Of a stretch of DNA of 64,000 nt, positions 16,216-25,709 are shown piece after piece. The stretch covers positions 1 to 64,000 of the forward strand of contig NZ_WQBE01000012.1 in NCBI RefSeq assembly GCF_013032005.1. Reading direction: 5' to 3'. The position numbers were made by a program, and so were the translations under genes. This DNA comes from Ruegeria atlantica. GTDB lineage: Bacteria > Pseudomonadota > Alphaproteobacteria > Rhodobacterales > Rhodobacteraceae. Under the pieces are notes generated by a model. The model made no database searches. It had not been told where the DNA came from and was given only the letters and a program-made list of their open reading frames with translations. How positions within the stretch are numbered: position 1 is the stretch's first letter; each line of letters starts with the position of its first letter.

Positions 16216-17426
16216 CCGATGGCCCGTTCCTGTTCCTGGCCTAGCAACGCGTCAACGCGGTCGATGACATAGTCCAACCCGTCCAGCAGCCCGTCCTGAA
16301 TGGTCTGCGATGGCAGGGGTTGGTGCGGCAGGTCGCGGATCGCCTCGATCATCGCATCCGCTGTCAGCCCGTCGCGGTTTTCGTCCAGCATCCGCACAAG
16401 GCCCAGCCCTTCTGCGCGCGAGGCGCGAATCCACTGTTCTAGTCGTGGCGTCGTGCGAGGCACGATGACGGCACGTTTGTCAAAGGACAGCACTTCGCAG
16501 AAAGTATTGTAACCGCCCATACAGACCACCCCGGCGGCCCCCGCAAATAGCGTTTCGATCTGGGATTCGAACCCCACGGCGGTCACCCGGCCATTCAACG
16601 CGGCAACGCGGGTCTCGAATTCTTCACGCAACTCACCGGAAAGAAAGGGGCCGTAAACCAACACTGCACGCGGCGACAGGGTAGGGTCTTTTTCGTAAGC
16701 GGAGAGAACCTGGTTCACCATCGCCTTACCGTCGCCACCGCCACCTGGAGTGATTAGGATGTAGGGTTGTTCAGGTGGCTCGCCTACAGGGCCAAGATCC
16801 CGCCGCAGGTAACCGGTCCAATGCGTGCGCGATTGCGCCGCGTGGCTAAGCGGCAGCCCTTTGGTCGGATCATAGATCGAGCGCAGACCGTAAACCCAGA
16901 TTTCGTGATAGAAGCGCTCGGTCGCGGCAAGGGCCTCTTTCCGCTCCCACTCGGCGGCCAGAACTTCGGGTTCGTCCAGCACGTCGCGCAGGCCAAGAAC
17001 CAGCTTGGTGCGTTGCGAATGCAACAGATGTTCCAGTGTCGGTAGCAACTCCCCACGAAAACCGGTGGGTTCCTTGTCGACGATCAGCATATCGGGGTCG
17101 AATTGCTGGACGGCAGTCTGGATCAGACCTGCGCGCAGTTCGGTTACCTCTTCGATCCCCATGCCAATGGTGCGCGCTGCATACGAGCCATCGGCACGTT
17201 TGGTCACACCTGGCAGGCGCACGTGGTCGACCCGGCGCGGAAAGGTGAACCGACCTGCCACGGGTGACCCGGTCAGGATCAGGGCTGACGCTTGCGGGTT
17301 GGCTTGCGTGATAGCTGCGGCAAGGGCGCGCGACCGGCGCAGATGCCCCAATCCAAATGTATCGTGGCTGTAGAACAGTATGCGCGGCGCACGGCCGGTG
17401 ATGTTGTTTTGTATTCCTAGGCTCAT
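16212..17426 (-). CDS. GT28-like glycosyltransferase, first gene of the glycan operon
   Basis: 404-residue GT-B protein. N-terminal ILFYSHDTFGLGHLRRSRALA is the acceptor glycine loop; C-terminal ILITPGGGGDGKAMVNQVL, GVVCMGGYNTFCEVLSF and VPRTTPRLEQWIRA form the donor site, as in MurG-like and GT28 C-terminal domains. Start ATG 17426 has only a weak Shine-Dalgarno (GAAGG very close). A 371-bp non-coding gap upstream must hold the operon promoter. It and the protein at 12172-13314 are likely distant paralogues. Confidence 0.85.
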   Translation of the reverse strand: MSLGIQNNITGRAPRILFYSHDTFGLGHLRRSRALAAAITQANPQASALILTGSPVAGRFTFPRRVDHVRLPGVTKRADGSYAARTIGMGIEEVTELRAGLIQTAVQQFDPDMLIVDKEPTGFRGELLPTLEHLLHSQRTKLVLGLRDVLDEPEVLAAEWERKEALAATERFYHEIWVYGLRSIYDPTKGLPLSHAAQSRTHWTGYLRRDLGPVGEPPEQPYILITPGGGGDGKAMVNQVLSAYEKDPTLSPRAVLVYGPFLSGELREEFETRVAALNGRVTAVGFESQIETLFAGAAGVVCMGGYNTFCEVLSFDKRAVIVPRTTPRLEQWIRASRAEGLGLVRMLDENRDGLTADAMIEAIRDLPHQPLPSQTIQDGLLDGLDYVIDRVDALLGQEQERAIG

Positions 17427-17797
17427 GCCTTCGCCTGTCGTGTCCCTGGGTGCAAATCCGCGCGTTAAACTCCGTTACCGTATATTCTTTGACGCCGCTT
17501 GCCAAAGGGGGTGCCGAGATTGTGCAAATTCGTCAAACATGGCGAAATGGCAACAGCCAAAGTACAGATGGTATTGGGGCGTTTTTCCCCGTTACACCCT
17601 GCGTTGATCTTGCCATTCCACTCATACTACTGGGTCGGTCATATTCAGTTTTTCCAAGGTTGCAAATACTCTTGTCGCCTGCATTGCAGCCGAAACACGA
17701 AATGACACGAACTTGAGCCGTGAAACGCTGAATATTTGAATACGCTCAGGCGCTTCTGTAACCTGCGATGCAACATACGACTTGGACAGAAAAATCG
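17427..17797. other. Intergenic region between the glycan operon and the MscS gene
   Basis: A 371-bp divergent spacer, more AT-rich than its flanks. It must hold promoters for both directions. On the minus strand TTGGCA with TATACG ~15 bp away near 17485-17515 is a weak promoter candidate. I see no clear Pho box, operator palindrome or gene; the short frames here have no ribosome binding sites. Confidence 0.4.
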
Positions 17798-20164
17798 ATG
17801 AAACTCAGACTAATTGCTGGAATGGCTCTGATCCTGTGGGCGTTTGCTGCGGCCTTCGTCACAGAGGCATCGGCGCAAGTCCCTTTGATCCCCGGATATA
17901 CCTCAGAGTCTGAGGCCGAAACTGGGGCCGATGGTGATCTGGCTGCCGCGATCAAGGCGGCAACCGAGGCCGGCGCCAGCGTAATTGTCATCGACAGCGC
18001 GGGGCAGGTTGTGTCTTCGGGCGGTCAGCCAGGTGCTGATGCCTCGGCCGAGGACGCGCATGGGCCGATGGGCGACGGATCGCAACTGATGAAAGCGCAG
18101 GAAAGGTTCTCAAAGTTTCGCGAGTCCATGGAATCGCGCCTAGAGGCTTTGCCCTATTCTATTTTCGAAGTTCAGTACGTCCTGCGGCAGACCAGCCCGG
18201 ATGGCCGCATTCAGACCTATGTCGAGGTTCTGGCGTGGAACATTCTGTTTCTGCTGCTGGGGCGCTGGCTGTCCACCGAGATTTACGGCAAGCGCATGGC
18301 CAAAAAGCTGGTTGTGGCACGGTCCAAGGAAAACCCGCAAGGCTATCGGGAGAAAATGCCGTTTTTGGTGTTCCGGTTTTTCATGGGGATCGGGGGCACG
18401 ATCTTTGCGATGCTGATGGCGCTGATCGTGGGGTACCTGTTCTTTGGTGAAGCCGAAGATATCTCGATTCAGTTTACGGTCACTGCGATCTTTACGGCGT
18501 TTTTCCTGTCGCGCACGATATCCGACCTGTGGCGGATGGTTCTGTCCCCTTATCTGAGCCAATACCGTTTGCCGCCCTTCTCGGATCGAGACGCAAAGCG
18601 GCTGTATTTCTGGGCGTCGGCGCTGGCGACCTACGACATCTCGGTTGTGTTGTTCGCCACTTGGGTGGCGGATTTTGGGTTGAACTACAATGTCTATGCC
18701 TTGGTCTATGGTGGCCTGACCATGTTGGGCGCGCTGGGCAATTTGTTGATGATAATGTTCAATGCGCGCGCCATTTCGAATGCCATTCGCGGCGGGCGCG
18801 CACCGGACCAAGTGTCGTGGATTTTGCGGTTCATCTCATTCGCGTGGGCGCCTGTGCTGGTTGTCTATATCGTATTCAGCTGGTTCAAGCTGGCGGTGGA
18901 TCTGGTGCTTGAGAATGAGAATTCTCTGCCGATCGTGGCCAGCAGCTATTTGATTTTCATGTCTGTGGTCGTGGCCTACGGCGCAATGAATTACCTGCTG
19001 GAGCGTTACTTTGACCGTAACCGCCAAATGGAAGACATGAATGCGGCGGCCATGGAAGAGGATGATGAAGCCGTCGAGACACCCGAGGCGGAACTGCGCC
19101 AACATTCGATCCTGACATATGAGGATTTGGCCCGTCGCGTGGCAGGGATTTTGGCCTTTGTGGTCGGGCTTTATGCGTTGGTGGTGATCTGGAACCCCGA
19201 AGCCAGCTGGAGCGAGGACTTGCCGGTCGAGCGTGCGCTGGATGTGATGGTCATCCTGTTCATTGGCTATATTCTCTTCCACTTCTTCCGCATCTGGATC
19301 GACTCGAAAATTGCTGAAGAAACCGATGATGGCGGCGAAGAGGCCGAGTTGGGCGATGAAGGCGGCGAAGGCGGGCAAAGCCGCCTAGCGACGTTGCTGC
19401 CCTTGTTCCGTGGTGCGATCCTGGCCGTTGTTGTCGTCACCATCGTTTTGATTGTGTTGATGGAGTTGGGGATTAATGTCAGCCCGCTGTTTGCCGGAGC
19501 TGGTGTGGTGGGTCTGGCTGTTGGGTTCGGCTCGCAAACGCTGGTGCGCGATATCTTTTCGGGGGCGTTCTTCCTGATGGATGATGCCTTTCGTAAAGGA
19601 GAATACATCGACATCGGGGATGTGAAGGGGACGGTTGAAAAAATCTCGGTTCGTTCATTCCAGTTGCGTCACCATCTGGGCGCGCTGAACACGATTCCCT
19701 TTGGTGAGATCAAGGTGCTGACCAACTATTCCCGCGATTGGGTAATCATGAAATTGCCGTTGCGTGTGACCTATGACACCGATGTTGAAAAGGTGCGCAA
19801 GCTGATCAAGAAGCTGGGGCAGCAATTGCTGAGCGACCCCGTGATCGGCGACAACTTTATCCAGCCGCTGAAATCGCAGGGCGTGATTGAGATGCAGGAT
19901 TCCGCGATGATCATCCGGGTCAAGTTCATGACCAAGCCCGGTGATCAGTGGCTGGTGCGCAAGAGAGTCTATCAAGATATCCGCGAGCTATTCGCACGCG
20001 AAGGGATCAAGTTTGCTCATCGCGAAGTCACCGTGCGGCTGGCCGAAGGCAAAGAACCCGAGGATCTGACGCCGAAGCAGCGTGAAGCCGTGACCGGCGC
20101 GGTGCAGGCGGCGATTGATGAGGATTATCTGGACGATATCGGCCCCGGCGGGGATGATCGCTAG
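17798..20164 (+). CDS. Large MscS-family mechanosensitive channel
   Basis: 788-residue membrane protein. Start ATG 17798 gives a good signal peptide (KLRLIAGMALILWAFAAAFVTEASA); the upstream ATG at 17768 would put 10 polar residues before it. A periplasmic segment to ~110 is followed by many transmembrane helices between about 135 and 580. The MscS core follows: the pore helix with AGAGVVGLAVGFGSQTLVRD, then the beta domain GEYIDIGDVKGTVEKISVRS and the cage region to ~750. The acidic patch EETDDGGEEAELGDEGGEGG (~515-535) lies before the pore helix. Role: release of osmolytes during hypo-osmotic shock; extra N-terminal helices resemble the MscK/YbiO-like class. Confidence 0.93.
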   Translation: MKLRLIAGMALILWAFAAAFVTEASAQVPLIPGYTSESEAETGADGDLAAAIKAATEAGASVIVIDSAGQVVSSGGQPGADASAEDAHGPMGDGSQLMKAQERFSKFRESMESRLEALPYSIFEVQYVLRQTSPDGRIQTYVEVLAWNILFLLLGRWLSTEIYGKRMAKKLVVARSKENPQGYREKMPFLVFRFFMGIGGTIFAMLMALIVGYLFFGEAEDISIQFTVTAIFTAFFLSRTISDLWRMVLSPYLSQYRLPPFSDRDAKRLYFWASALATYDISVVLFATWVADFGLNYNVYALVYGGLTMLGALGNLLMIMFNARAISNAIRGGRAPDQVSWILRFISFAWAPVLVVYIVFSWFKLAVDLVLENENSLPIVASSYLIFMSVVVAYGAMNYLLERYFDRNRQMEDMNAAAMEEDDEAVETPEAELRQHSILTYEDLARRVAGILAFVVGLYALVVIWNPEASWSEDLPVERALDVMVILFIGYILFHFFRIWIDSKIAEETDDGGEEAELGDEGGEGGQSRLATLLPLFRGAILAVVVVTIVLIVLMELGINVSPLFAGAGVVGLAVGFGSQTLVRDIFSGAFFLMDDAFRKGEYIDIGDVKGTVEKISVRSFQLRHHLGALNTIPFGEIKVLTNYSRDWVIMKLPLRVTYDTDVEKVRKLIKKLGQQLLSDPVIGDNFIQPLKSQGVIEMQDSAMIIRVKFMTKPGDQWLVRKRVYQDIRELFAREGIKFAHREVTVRLAEGKEPEDLTPKQREAVTGAVQAAIDEDYLDDIGPGGDDR

Positions 20165-20181
20165 GGAAGGCCCCCGCCCCC

Positions 20182-20245
20182 TTGGGATGCGTCTCTGACG
20201 AGACGCCCCCCAAAGTGTTGGGCCGGGCCGCGCGTACCGCGCGGC
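20182..20245. terminator. Pair of strong hairpins between convergent genes
   Basis: GCGTCTC (20189-20195) pairs with GAGACGC (20200-20206) around TGAC, and the flanks CTTGGG/CCCAAAG extend the stem. A second stem GCCGCGCG (20227-20234) with CGCGCGGC (20238-20245) has a TAC loop. They sit between the convergent ends of the channel gene and the CoA-transferase gene. There is no T-run, so termination efficiency is uncertain; they may be a repeat family. Confidence 0.5.
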
Positions 20246-20252
20246 GGTTGGT

Positions 20253-21608
20253 TCAGGTGGTCCGCGAAGGCCAGATGGGTTGGGATGTGCCCAGCTTCGC
20301 GGCTGGCAGAGGCCATGACATATGGGCCTGGCCAACGGACAAAGCCGGTTTCAGGCGATGCCCGGGGCCCCAGCCGGATGCTTCAATCTCTTGAGCGTAA
20401 TCGGATGTTGTGGGGGTTGTGATCTCTTCGTCCTGCTCGGATTTCGCCAACGCAGCCAGTAGTTCCGCTGTGCGGGCCAGGGACAGCTGCGCCAGCATGA
20501 TGGAGTTTGCAGACGCGGCCTCGGCCAGTGCTGACAAGACCGTCGCAGCCATCAGATAGCCTGTCGCGTGATCCAGCGCCTGAACCGGCAGAGGGGTGGG
20601 TTTTTCGGCCTTGGCCCAAGCGCGACCCGCGTCTGCGATGCCTGCGCTCATCTGTACGAGGCTGTCAAAACCACGTCTGTTGGACCACGGCCCTTGCCAG
20701 CCATAAGCGTTCAGAGTGACCTCAATTCGGTTGGAGGCCAGTTCATCGCGTTTTATCTTGGTCAGTCCAAGCGCGTCCAGCGCGCCCGGGCGGTAGCCAT
20801 GAATGAAGACATCTGCTTGCGCCAGCAGGTTTTCCAGCTTCTTCAGACCGGCTGGCGATTTCAGGTCTAGATAGGCGCAGTGCTTTCCCAGGGAGATACC
20901 AGGTATGACACCTGGCTCATCCCATCCGGGTGGGTCGATACGTAGTACTTCGGCTCCGAACCCCGCCAGCGTGCGGGTTGAAACCGGTCCAGCCAGAACA
21001 CGCGTCAGGTCCAGAACGCGCAAGCCCGCCAGTGGACGTCGGGCCGTTGCTTCGGGACGGTCGCGCAGCGTGATATGCCGCGGGCTGTGCCATCCGATCA
21101 GCGGATCGCGCGACACCGCCCGCCCTTGCGGGTGTTCCAGCCATTCGGTCCGACCGCGCATCGCGGCGGCCGCGCCGCCCTCGGCCACAACCGAGGTTTC
21201 CAAATCGGCGATGGACCAGTCTTTCACAGCCTGTGCAACTGCGTCCCGGTTGGCTTGCGCCTCCAGCACCTTCAGCGCCGCTGCCCGGTGGGAGGGCAGA
21301 TTGGTGTGCAGCCTGATCCAGCCATCCGACGCCTGATAATCCCCGGCGATTGGGTCCCAGAGGCTGGGCATCTCCCACCCGTCTGGTTTGAACGAAGACC
21401 CGTACCACAGCGAAGCTAAACGATGATTGACCGATATCTTAGGCGTTGTGGGGGCAAGGTTCATTGCTGTGATCAGGCGCGCCAACTCTTGACCAACGGC
21501 AGCGAAACTGGCGGTTGCCAGTTCGGATACAGCAAACGCGCTGGACCATGCGCCCTTCCCGGTCGACTTGTAGCTGTCTGCGGCGGGGAGGGCGGAAATC
21601 AGGCTCAT
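20253..21608 (-). CDS. CaiB/BaiF (family III) CoA-transferase-like protein
   Basis: 451-residue protein of the CaiB/BaiF family, which moves CoA between carboxylic acids. The core segment GLRVLDLTRVLAGPVSTRTLAGFGAEVLRIDPP, then SLGKHCAYLDLKSPAGL (region of the catalytic Asp) and DVFIHGYRPGALDALGL, are typical. The N-terminal ~220 residues precede this core, suggesting a permuted or duplicated family layout. Start ATG 21608 overlaps the permease stop (ATGA), so it is the last gene of the peptide transporter operon. The substrate is unknown. Confidence 0.85.
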   Translation of the reverse strand: MSLISALPAADSYKSTGKGAWSSAFAVSELATASFAAVGQELARLITAMNLAPTTPKISVNHRLASLWYGSSFKPDGWEMPSLWDPIAGDYQASDGWIRLHTNLPSHRAAALKVLEAQANRDAVAQAVKDWSIADLETSVVAEGGAAAAMRGRTEWLEHPQGRAVSRDPLIGWHSPRHITLRDRPEATARRPLAGLRVLDLTRVLAGPVSTRTLAGFGAEVLRIDPPGWDEPGVIPGISLGKHCAYLDLKSPAGLKKLENLLAQADVFIHGYRPGALDALGLTKIKRDELASNRIEVTLNAYGWQGPWSNRRGFDSLVQMSAGIADAGRAWAKAEKPTPLPVQALDHATGYLMAATVLSALAEAASANSIMLAQLSLARTAELLAALAKSEQDEEITTPTTSDYAQEIEASGWGPGHRLKPALSVGQAHMSWPLPAAKLGTSQPIWPSRTT

Positions 21609-22759
21609 TGCTGGTACGGGTCCAGACTGTCGCGCAATCCGTCGCCCAGGAAGTTGAACGCCAGTACAACGACAATGATTGGCAGCATTGGAATTGCCGT
21701 CCACGGATAAATCTCGATCGAGGCTAGGTTCTGCGCGTCATTCAGCATCACCCCCCAGCTGACCGCAGGAGCGCGCAGCCCAAGGCCAAGGAAGCTGAGC
21801 GCCGTTTCTCCAAGGATCATCGCCGGGATCGACAAGGTGGCCGATGCGATCAGGTGGGACATGAAGTTGGGCAGCAGGTGTTTGCGGATCACGCGGCCCG
21901 AGCTTGCGCCCATCATCTCGGCGGCGCGCACGTATTCCTCTTCGCGCAGCGACAGGAATTTGGCGCGCACGGATCGGGCCAGACCGGGCCAATCGAGGAT
22001 GCCGAGGATGATCGAGATGATGAAAAACACCGCCACCGGGCTCCAATTCGAAGGCACCGCGGCGGACAGGGCCAGCCACAAGGGTAGTTCAGGCAAAGAG
22101 CGCAGGATTTCAATGACCCGGTTGATCACCCAGTCGATCTTGCCGCCGAAATAGCCGGCCATCGAACCGAAGATAATTCCAAGGGTGAAAGACACCGAGA
22201 TGCCGATTAAACCTACGGTCAGCGACAGCTGCGCGCCGTAGAGAATGCGACTGAACACATCCCGGCCCAGACGGTCCGACCCCCACAGGAACAGCGTCGC
22301 CCCTTCGGGCGCGCAGAACAGGTGAGTGTCGGATTTGATCAGGCCAGCCAGTTTGTATTCCGACCCTTCACAGAAAAACTTGATCGGGCGCGGATCTTCG
22401 AGGTCGGGTACGAATTTCCATTGGAAGGTTTCCAGATCAGCCTCGGCAACGATGGGAAAGACATGGGGGCCGATGAATTTGCCCTCATAGAACCAGTTGA
22501 CGCTTTGCGGCGGCGCATAAAGATGCTCTCCGTTGCGTTCATTCGGACCATAAGGCGCGATGAACCCTGCGAAAGGCAGCATCAGATAACACAGCAGCAG
22601 GAAAATGCCCGAGATCAAGCCCAGCTTGTGAGTTTTGAACTTGCGCCAAACCAGCACCCAGTTTGGCGCGTCCAGATCGGCACGCTCAAGCTGTTGCAGG
22701 GCGGCGTCCGGGTCATAGGGGGCGTCGTCGACATAGCGACCATCGGAATGTTGGGTCAT
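21605..22759 (-). CDS. Peptide ABC transporter permease, YejE/DppC-like
   Basis: 384-residue inner-membrane permease. It has an N-terminal cytosolic part with KFKTHKLGLISGIFLLLCYLML as the first helix, a long periplasmic insertion (~75-165) typical of YejE, and the BPD_transp_1 core with the EAA loop EYVRAAEMMGASSGRVIRKHLLPN. Pairs with the YejB-like permease just upstream (4-base overlap). Imports oligopeptides or peptide-like compounds. Confidence 0.92.
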   Translation of the reverse strand: MTQHSDGRYVDDAPYDPDAALQQLERADLDAPNWVLVWRKFKTHKLGLISGIFLLLCYLMLPFAGFIAPYGPNERNGEHLYAPPQSVNWFYEGKFIGPHVFPIVAEADLETFQWKFVPDLEDPRPIKFFCEGSEYKLAGLIKSDTHLFCAPEGATLFLWGSDRLGRDVFSRILYGAQLSLTVGLIGISVSFTLGIIFGSMAGYFGGKIDWVINRVIEILRSLPELPLWLALSAAVPSNWSPVAVFFIISIILGILDWPGLARSVRAKFLSLREEEYVRAAEMMGASSGRVIRKHLLPNFMSHLIASATLSIPAMILGETALSFLGLGLRAPAVSWGVMLNDAQNLASIEIYPWTAIPMLPIIVVVLAFNFLGDGLRDSLDPYQQ

Positions 22760-23784
22760 GCTTCACGCCCCTCGTACCGGATGCGCGGGTCAAGCATGAC
22801 CAGCAGAATGTCAGATATCATGGTGCCGATGAGGGTCAGCAGGGCCACGAACATCAGAATAAAGGCGGACAGGAACTGATCCTGCGTTTTCAGTGCCGTC
22901 AGAAGGGTCGGGCCGATGGTTTGCAGGCCAAGAACAACCGAGACCAAAACCGAGCCGGACACCATCGAGGGTAGCAGGTTGCCGATATCCGCCACGAAAG
23001 GGTTGAACGCCACGCGCAGCGGGTATTTCGCCAGCATCCGCGACGGGGCCATCCCTTTGGCGATTGCGGTTTCCACATAGGGTTTCCCCAACTCGTCCAG
23101 CATGTTGGCACGCAAGCGTTGCATCATGGCCGAAGCCCCGGAGGTGCCGATCACAAAGGTCGGGACGATCAGGTGGACAAGAATGGACTTCAACTTGTCC
23201 CAGCTCATCGGCTGGCCTTCAAAGGATGGGTCCATCAAGCCGCCGATGGGTAGGTTGAAGTAACGGTGGCCGTAATAGAACAGGATCAGCGCAAGCAGAA
23301 AGTTCGGCGTGGCCAGACCCAGATACCCCACAAAAGCCGACGTATAATCGATCCACGTCCGGGACTTGGCAGCAGCAAGGACACCAAGCGGCAGCGCGAC
23401 GGCGTAGACGAACAGGATGGCGGCCAGATTGACCACTACGGTCAACCACAGGGTATCGCCTACAATCTCGGCCACGGGGCGGTCGAATTCGAAGGACCAA
23501 CCATAGTTGCCCTGCAGAAGCCCCTCGAACCCGTGCGGGCCGGGCCAGAATCCCATCCAGATCAGATATTGTTCCCAGACGGGCCGGTCCAGCGCATATT
23601 CCGCACGCAGAAATTCCGCCTTGGCCACGCCGGCAGACTGGCCGGAAGCCTGCAATTCGGCGATCTGATTGCTCAGGTAATCTCCAGGCGGAAGGTTGAT
23701 GATCACAAAGATCAGCACCGACACCACCAACAGAGTCAGCAGCATCGTGAAAAAGCGATACACCGCATAGCGCAGCATGACCAT
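22756..23784 (-). CDS. Peptide ABC transporter permease, YejB/DppB-like
   Basis: 342-residue permease with an N-terminal helix (RFFTMLLTLLVVSVLIFVIINLPPGD), the PPGDY motif common to DppB/YejB, and an EAA loop KPYVETAIAKGMAPSRMLAKYPLR. Start ATG 23784 is preceded by AGGAG 7 bases upstream; the second Met is also possible. It follows the binding protein by 14 bases. Confidence 0.92.
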   Translation of the reverse strand: MVMLRYAVYRFFTMLLTLLVVSVLIFVIINLPPGDYLSNQIAELQASGQSAGVAKAEFLRAEYALDRPVWEQYLIWMGFWPGPHGFEGLLQGNYGWSFEFDRPVAEIVGDTLWLTVVVNLAAILFVYAVALPLGVLAAAKSRTWIDYTSAFVGYLGLATPNFLLALILFYYGHRYFNLPIGGLMDPSFEGQPMSWDKLKSILVHLIVPTFVIGTSGASAMMQRLRANMLDELGKPYVETAIAKGMAPSRMLAKYPLRVAFNPFVADIGNLLPSMVSGSVLVSVVLGLQTIGPTLLTALKTQDQFLSAFILMFVALLTLIGTMISDILLVMLDPRIRYEGREA

Positions 23785-23798
23785 TTAGCTGCTCCTGA

Positions 23799-25709
23799 TC
23801 AGTCGGCGAAGAAGAATTCGTCCGGCCGGTGAATGCCGAAATGGGCGCCGGGCTCCCATGCCCACATGGCCTGTTCGGGCACGTTGCGCAGGCGGTTCGA
23901 CACCACCACAGGCTGCGGTGCGCCGTTCAGAATGCCGATGGCAAATAGCTGTTCGGCATGAATGTTCAACATCTCGGTCCAGATTGCCTTGCGATCGTCG
24001 TCGTTGGTAGCGACCTCCCAATCATGGGCCAGCTGCATCAGGCGTTCTGCCTCGGGCATGTCGGGGGCTTCGCCTGCGTCGCCACCGGTTTGATAAAATT
24101 GACCCCATTTGGGCCAGGCCAGAAAGACCTGATCGGTGGGAGCCAGATAAGCGGGCGAGGTGTGGGCCTGCGGAATACCGTCATCCCAGCCAAACCAGAC
24201 CGAAGCCATTGTGTTTCCAGCAAAAACACGGTTGCGCAAGATGTCCCTATCCAGCGGTCGCATGACCAGAGCGATGCCAATCTCGCGCCAGGTGTCGGTG
24301 ACGATCTGCAGCGCGTTCTCGACCTCCTGCCGTTCACCGGCAGTTTCGATGATCAGTTCCATCGGGCGGCCATCGGGCAGCATGCGGATACCGTTCTTGT
24401 CCCGCTCGGTCAGTCCGGCCTCATCCAGTAGGGCATTGGCCATTTCGATGTCATATTGCGCCCATGCCTGAGCGTTTTCCTCATCATAGAACGGCGACGC
24501 GGGCAGAACCGACATCGCGCCGGGCTGGGCCAGTTTGAAATACAGCGCCTGATTGATCGTCTTGCGGTCGATGGCAAGTGACAGGGCACGTCGCACGCGG
24601 ACATCGCGCAGAACGTCGCGCCAACCGTCATCAGCAAAGTTCAGATTCGGATAGATTGCGATCTGCGACGCGACACCGGTTTTCCACAGCCGTGTCTTGT
24701 AGTTCCCGACTTCTTCGCCCTTTTTCAGGATCGACGCATCGCGGAACGCCAGCCCACGCCCCTGCAGGTCGGTTTCACCAGCGTTGGTTTTTGCTGCGAC
24801 CAGACCGGGGGCGACAATCTCCATCTCGACCACGTCGATATAGGGCAATTGCACACCGTTGCTGTCGATGCGGTGGTAATAGGGGTTGCGTACAAAGTTA
24901 TGCCGGATTTTCTTGCCTGAACTGGCATTCAGCCATGGCTGCAGCGTGGGTAATTCGTGGTTGTCGAATTTATAAAGGTTATCCAGCTTGTTGTGCAGCG
25001 CCGCCCAGCTTTTGACCCGGTTGTCTTCGACCAGCGCGGCCATTTCTTCGGGATCTGCATATTTCTCGTGATACGGCTTCAGAAATGCGGCCGGTCGGTA
25101 AATGAAGGGCGGACGCGCCTGTGCCAGTGATTGCAGGAAATCCGGGTTCGGGTCCTCCCATTCGAAAACAATCGTGGTTTCGTCGGGGTAACTCACCGTT
25201 GGCGTTTTGCCTTCGACGATCAGAAAATCGGGTGGGCCGGACGGGCTGAGCAGCTCGTTATTTGCGACATCTTCCCACCAGTACCTGAAATCCTCGGATG
25301 TAAACGGCGATCCGTCTGACCATTTATGCCCCTCGCGCAGGTTCAGGGTAAACTTGCGGTTGTCTTCGCTTTCGTAGGACTCGAGCAGGTCGGGTACAAG
25401 TTCGTAATTCTCGTTGAAACCCACCAGCCGGGCATAGCCATAGACAACCATCTGGCGGATGTCCTTGGACCGGGTGACCATGGTGCGCAAAGTGCCGCCG
25501 GGTGTTCCAAAATCACGCCCCTTTGCCGCCAGATCGACAACCAGCGGTTCATCGGGAAGGCGATCCTGAACAGGTGGCAGATTGCCCGCGCTCACCTCAC
25601 TTTCCCAAAATCCGCTTTCCTTTGGGGTGGGTGTTTCCGCCGAGGCGGGCAGCATCCACGCAGCCGTCAGCGTGGCAGCCAGAAGCAGGGGGCGAGTGGT
25701 CTTAAACAT
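23799..25709 (-). CDS. Peptide ABC transporter substrate-binding protein (SBP family 5, YejA-like)
   Basis: 636-residue periplasmic binding protein with a signal peptide (FKTTRPLLLAATLTAAWMLPASA, cleavage near residue 24). The SBP_bac_5 domain shows DLLESYESEDNRKFTLNLREGHKWSDGSPFTSEDF and RRALSLAIDRKTINQALY. Length is close to YejA-type proteins (about 600) rather than DppA. Its start overlaps the end of the ATPase gene by 8 bases. Confidence 0.93.
   Translation of the reverse strand: MFKTTRPLLLAATLTAAWMLPASAETPTPKESGFWESEVSAGNLPPVQDRLPDEPLVVDLAAKGRDFGTPGGTLRTMVTRSKDIRQMVVYGYARLVGFNENYELVPDLLESYESEDNRKFTLNLREGHKWSDGSPFTSEDFRYWWEDVANNELLSPSGPPDFLIVEGKTPTVSYPDETTIVFEWEDPNPDFLQSLAQARPPFIYRPAAFLKPYHEKYADPEEMAALVEDNRVKSWAALHNKLDNLYKFDNHELPTLQPWLNASSGKKIRHNFVRNPYYHRIDSNGVQLPYIDVVEMEIVAPGLVAAKTNAGETDLQGRGLAFRDASILKKGEEVGNYKTRLWKTGVASQIAIYPNLNFADDGWRDVLRDVRVRRALSLAIDRKTINQALYFKLAQPGAMSVLPASPFYDEENAQAWAQYDIEMANALLDEAGLTERDKNGIRMLPDGRPMELIIETAGERQEVENALQIVTDTWREIGIALVMRPLDRDILRNRVFAGNTMASVWFGWDDGIPQAHTSPAYLAPTDQVFLAWPKWGQFYQTGGDAGEAPDMPEAERLMQLAHDWEVATNDDDRKAIWTEMLNIHAEQLFAIGILNGAPQPVVVSNRLRNVPEQAMWAWEPGAHFGIHRPDEFFFAD

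Noticed and set aside
16870..17505. Minus-strand alternative frame over the first glycosyltransferase gene
   Set aside because: Arg/Pro/Ser-rich text with no motif, in a different frame from the clear GT-B protein.
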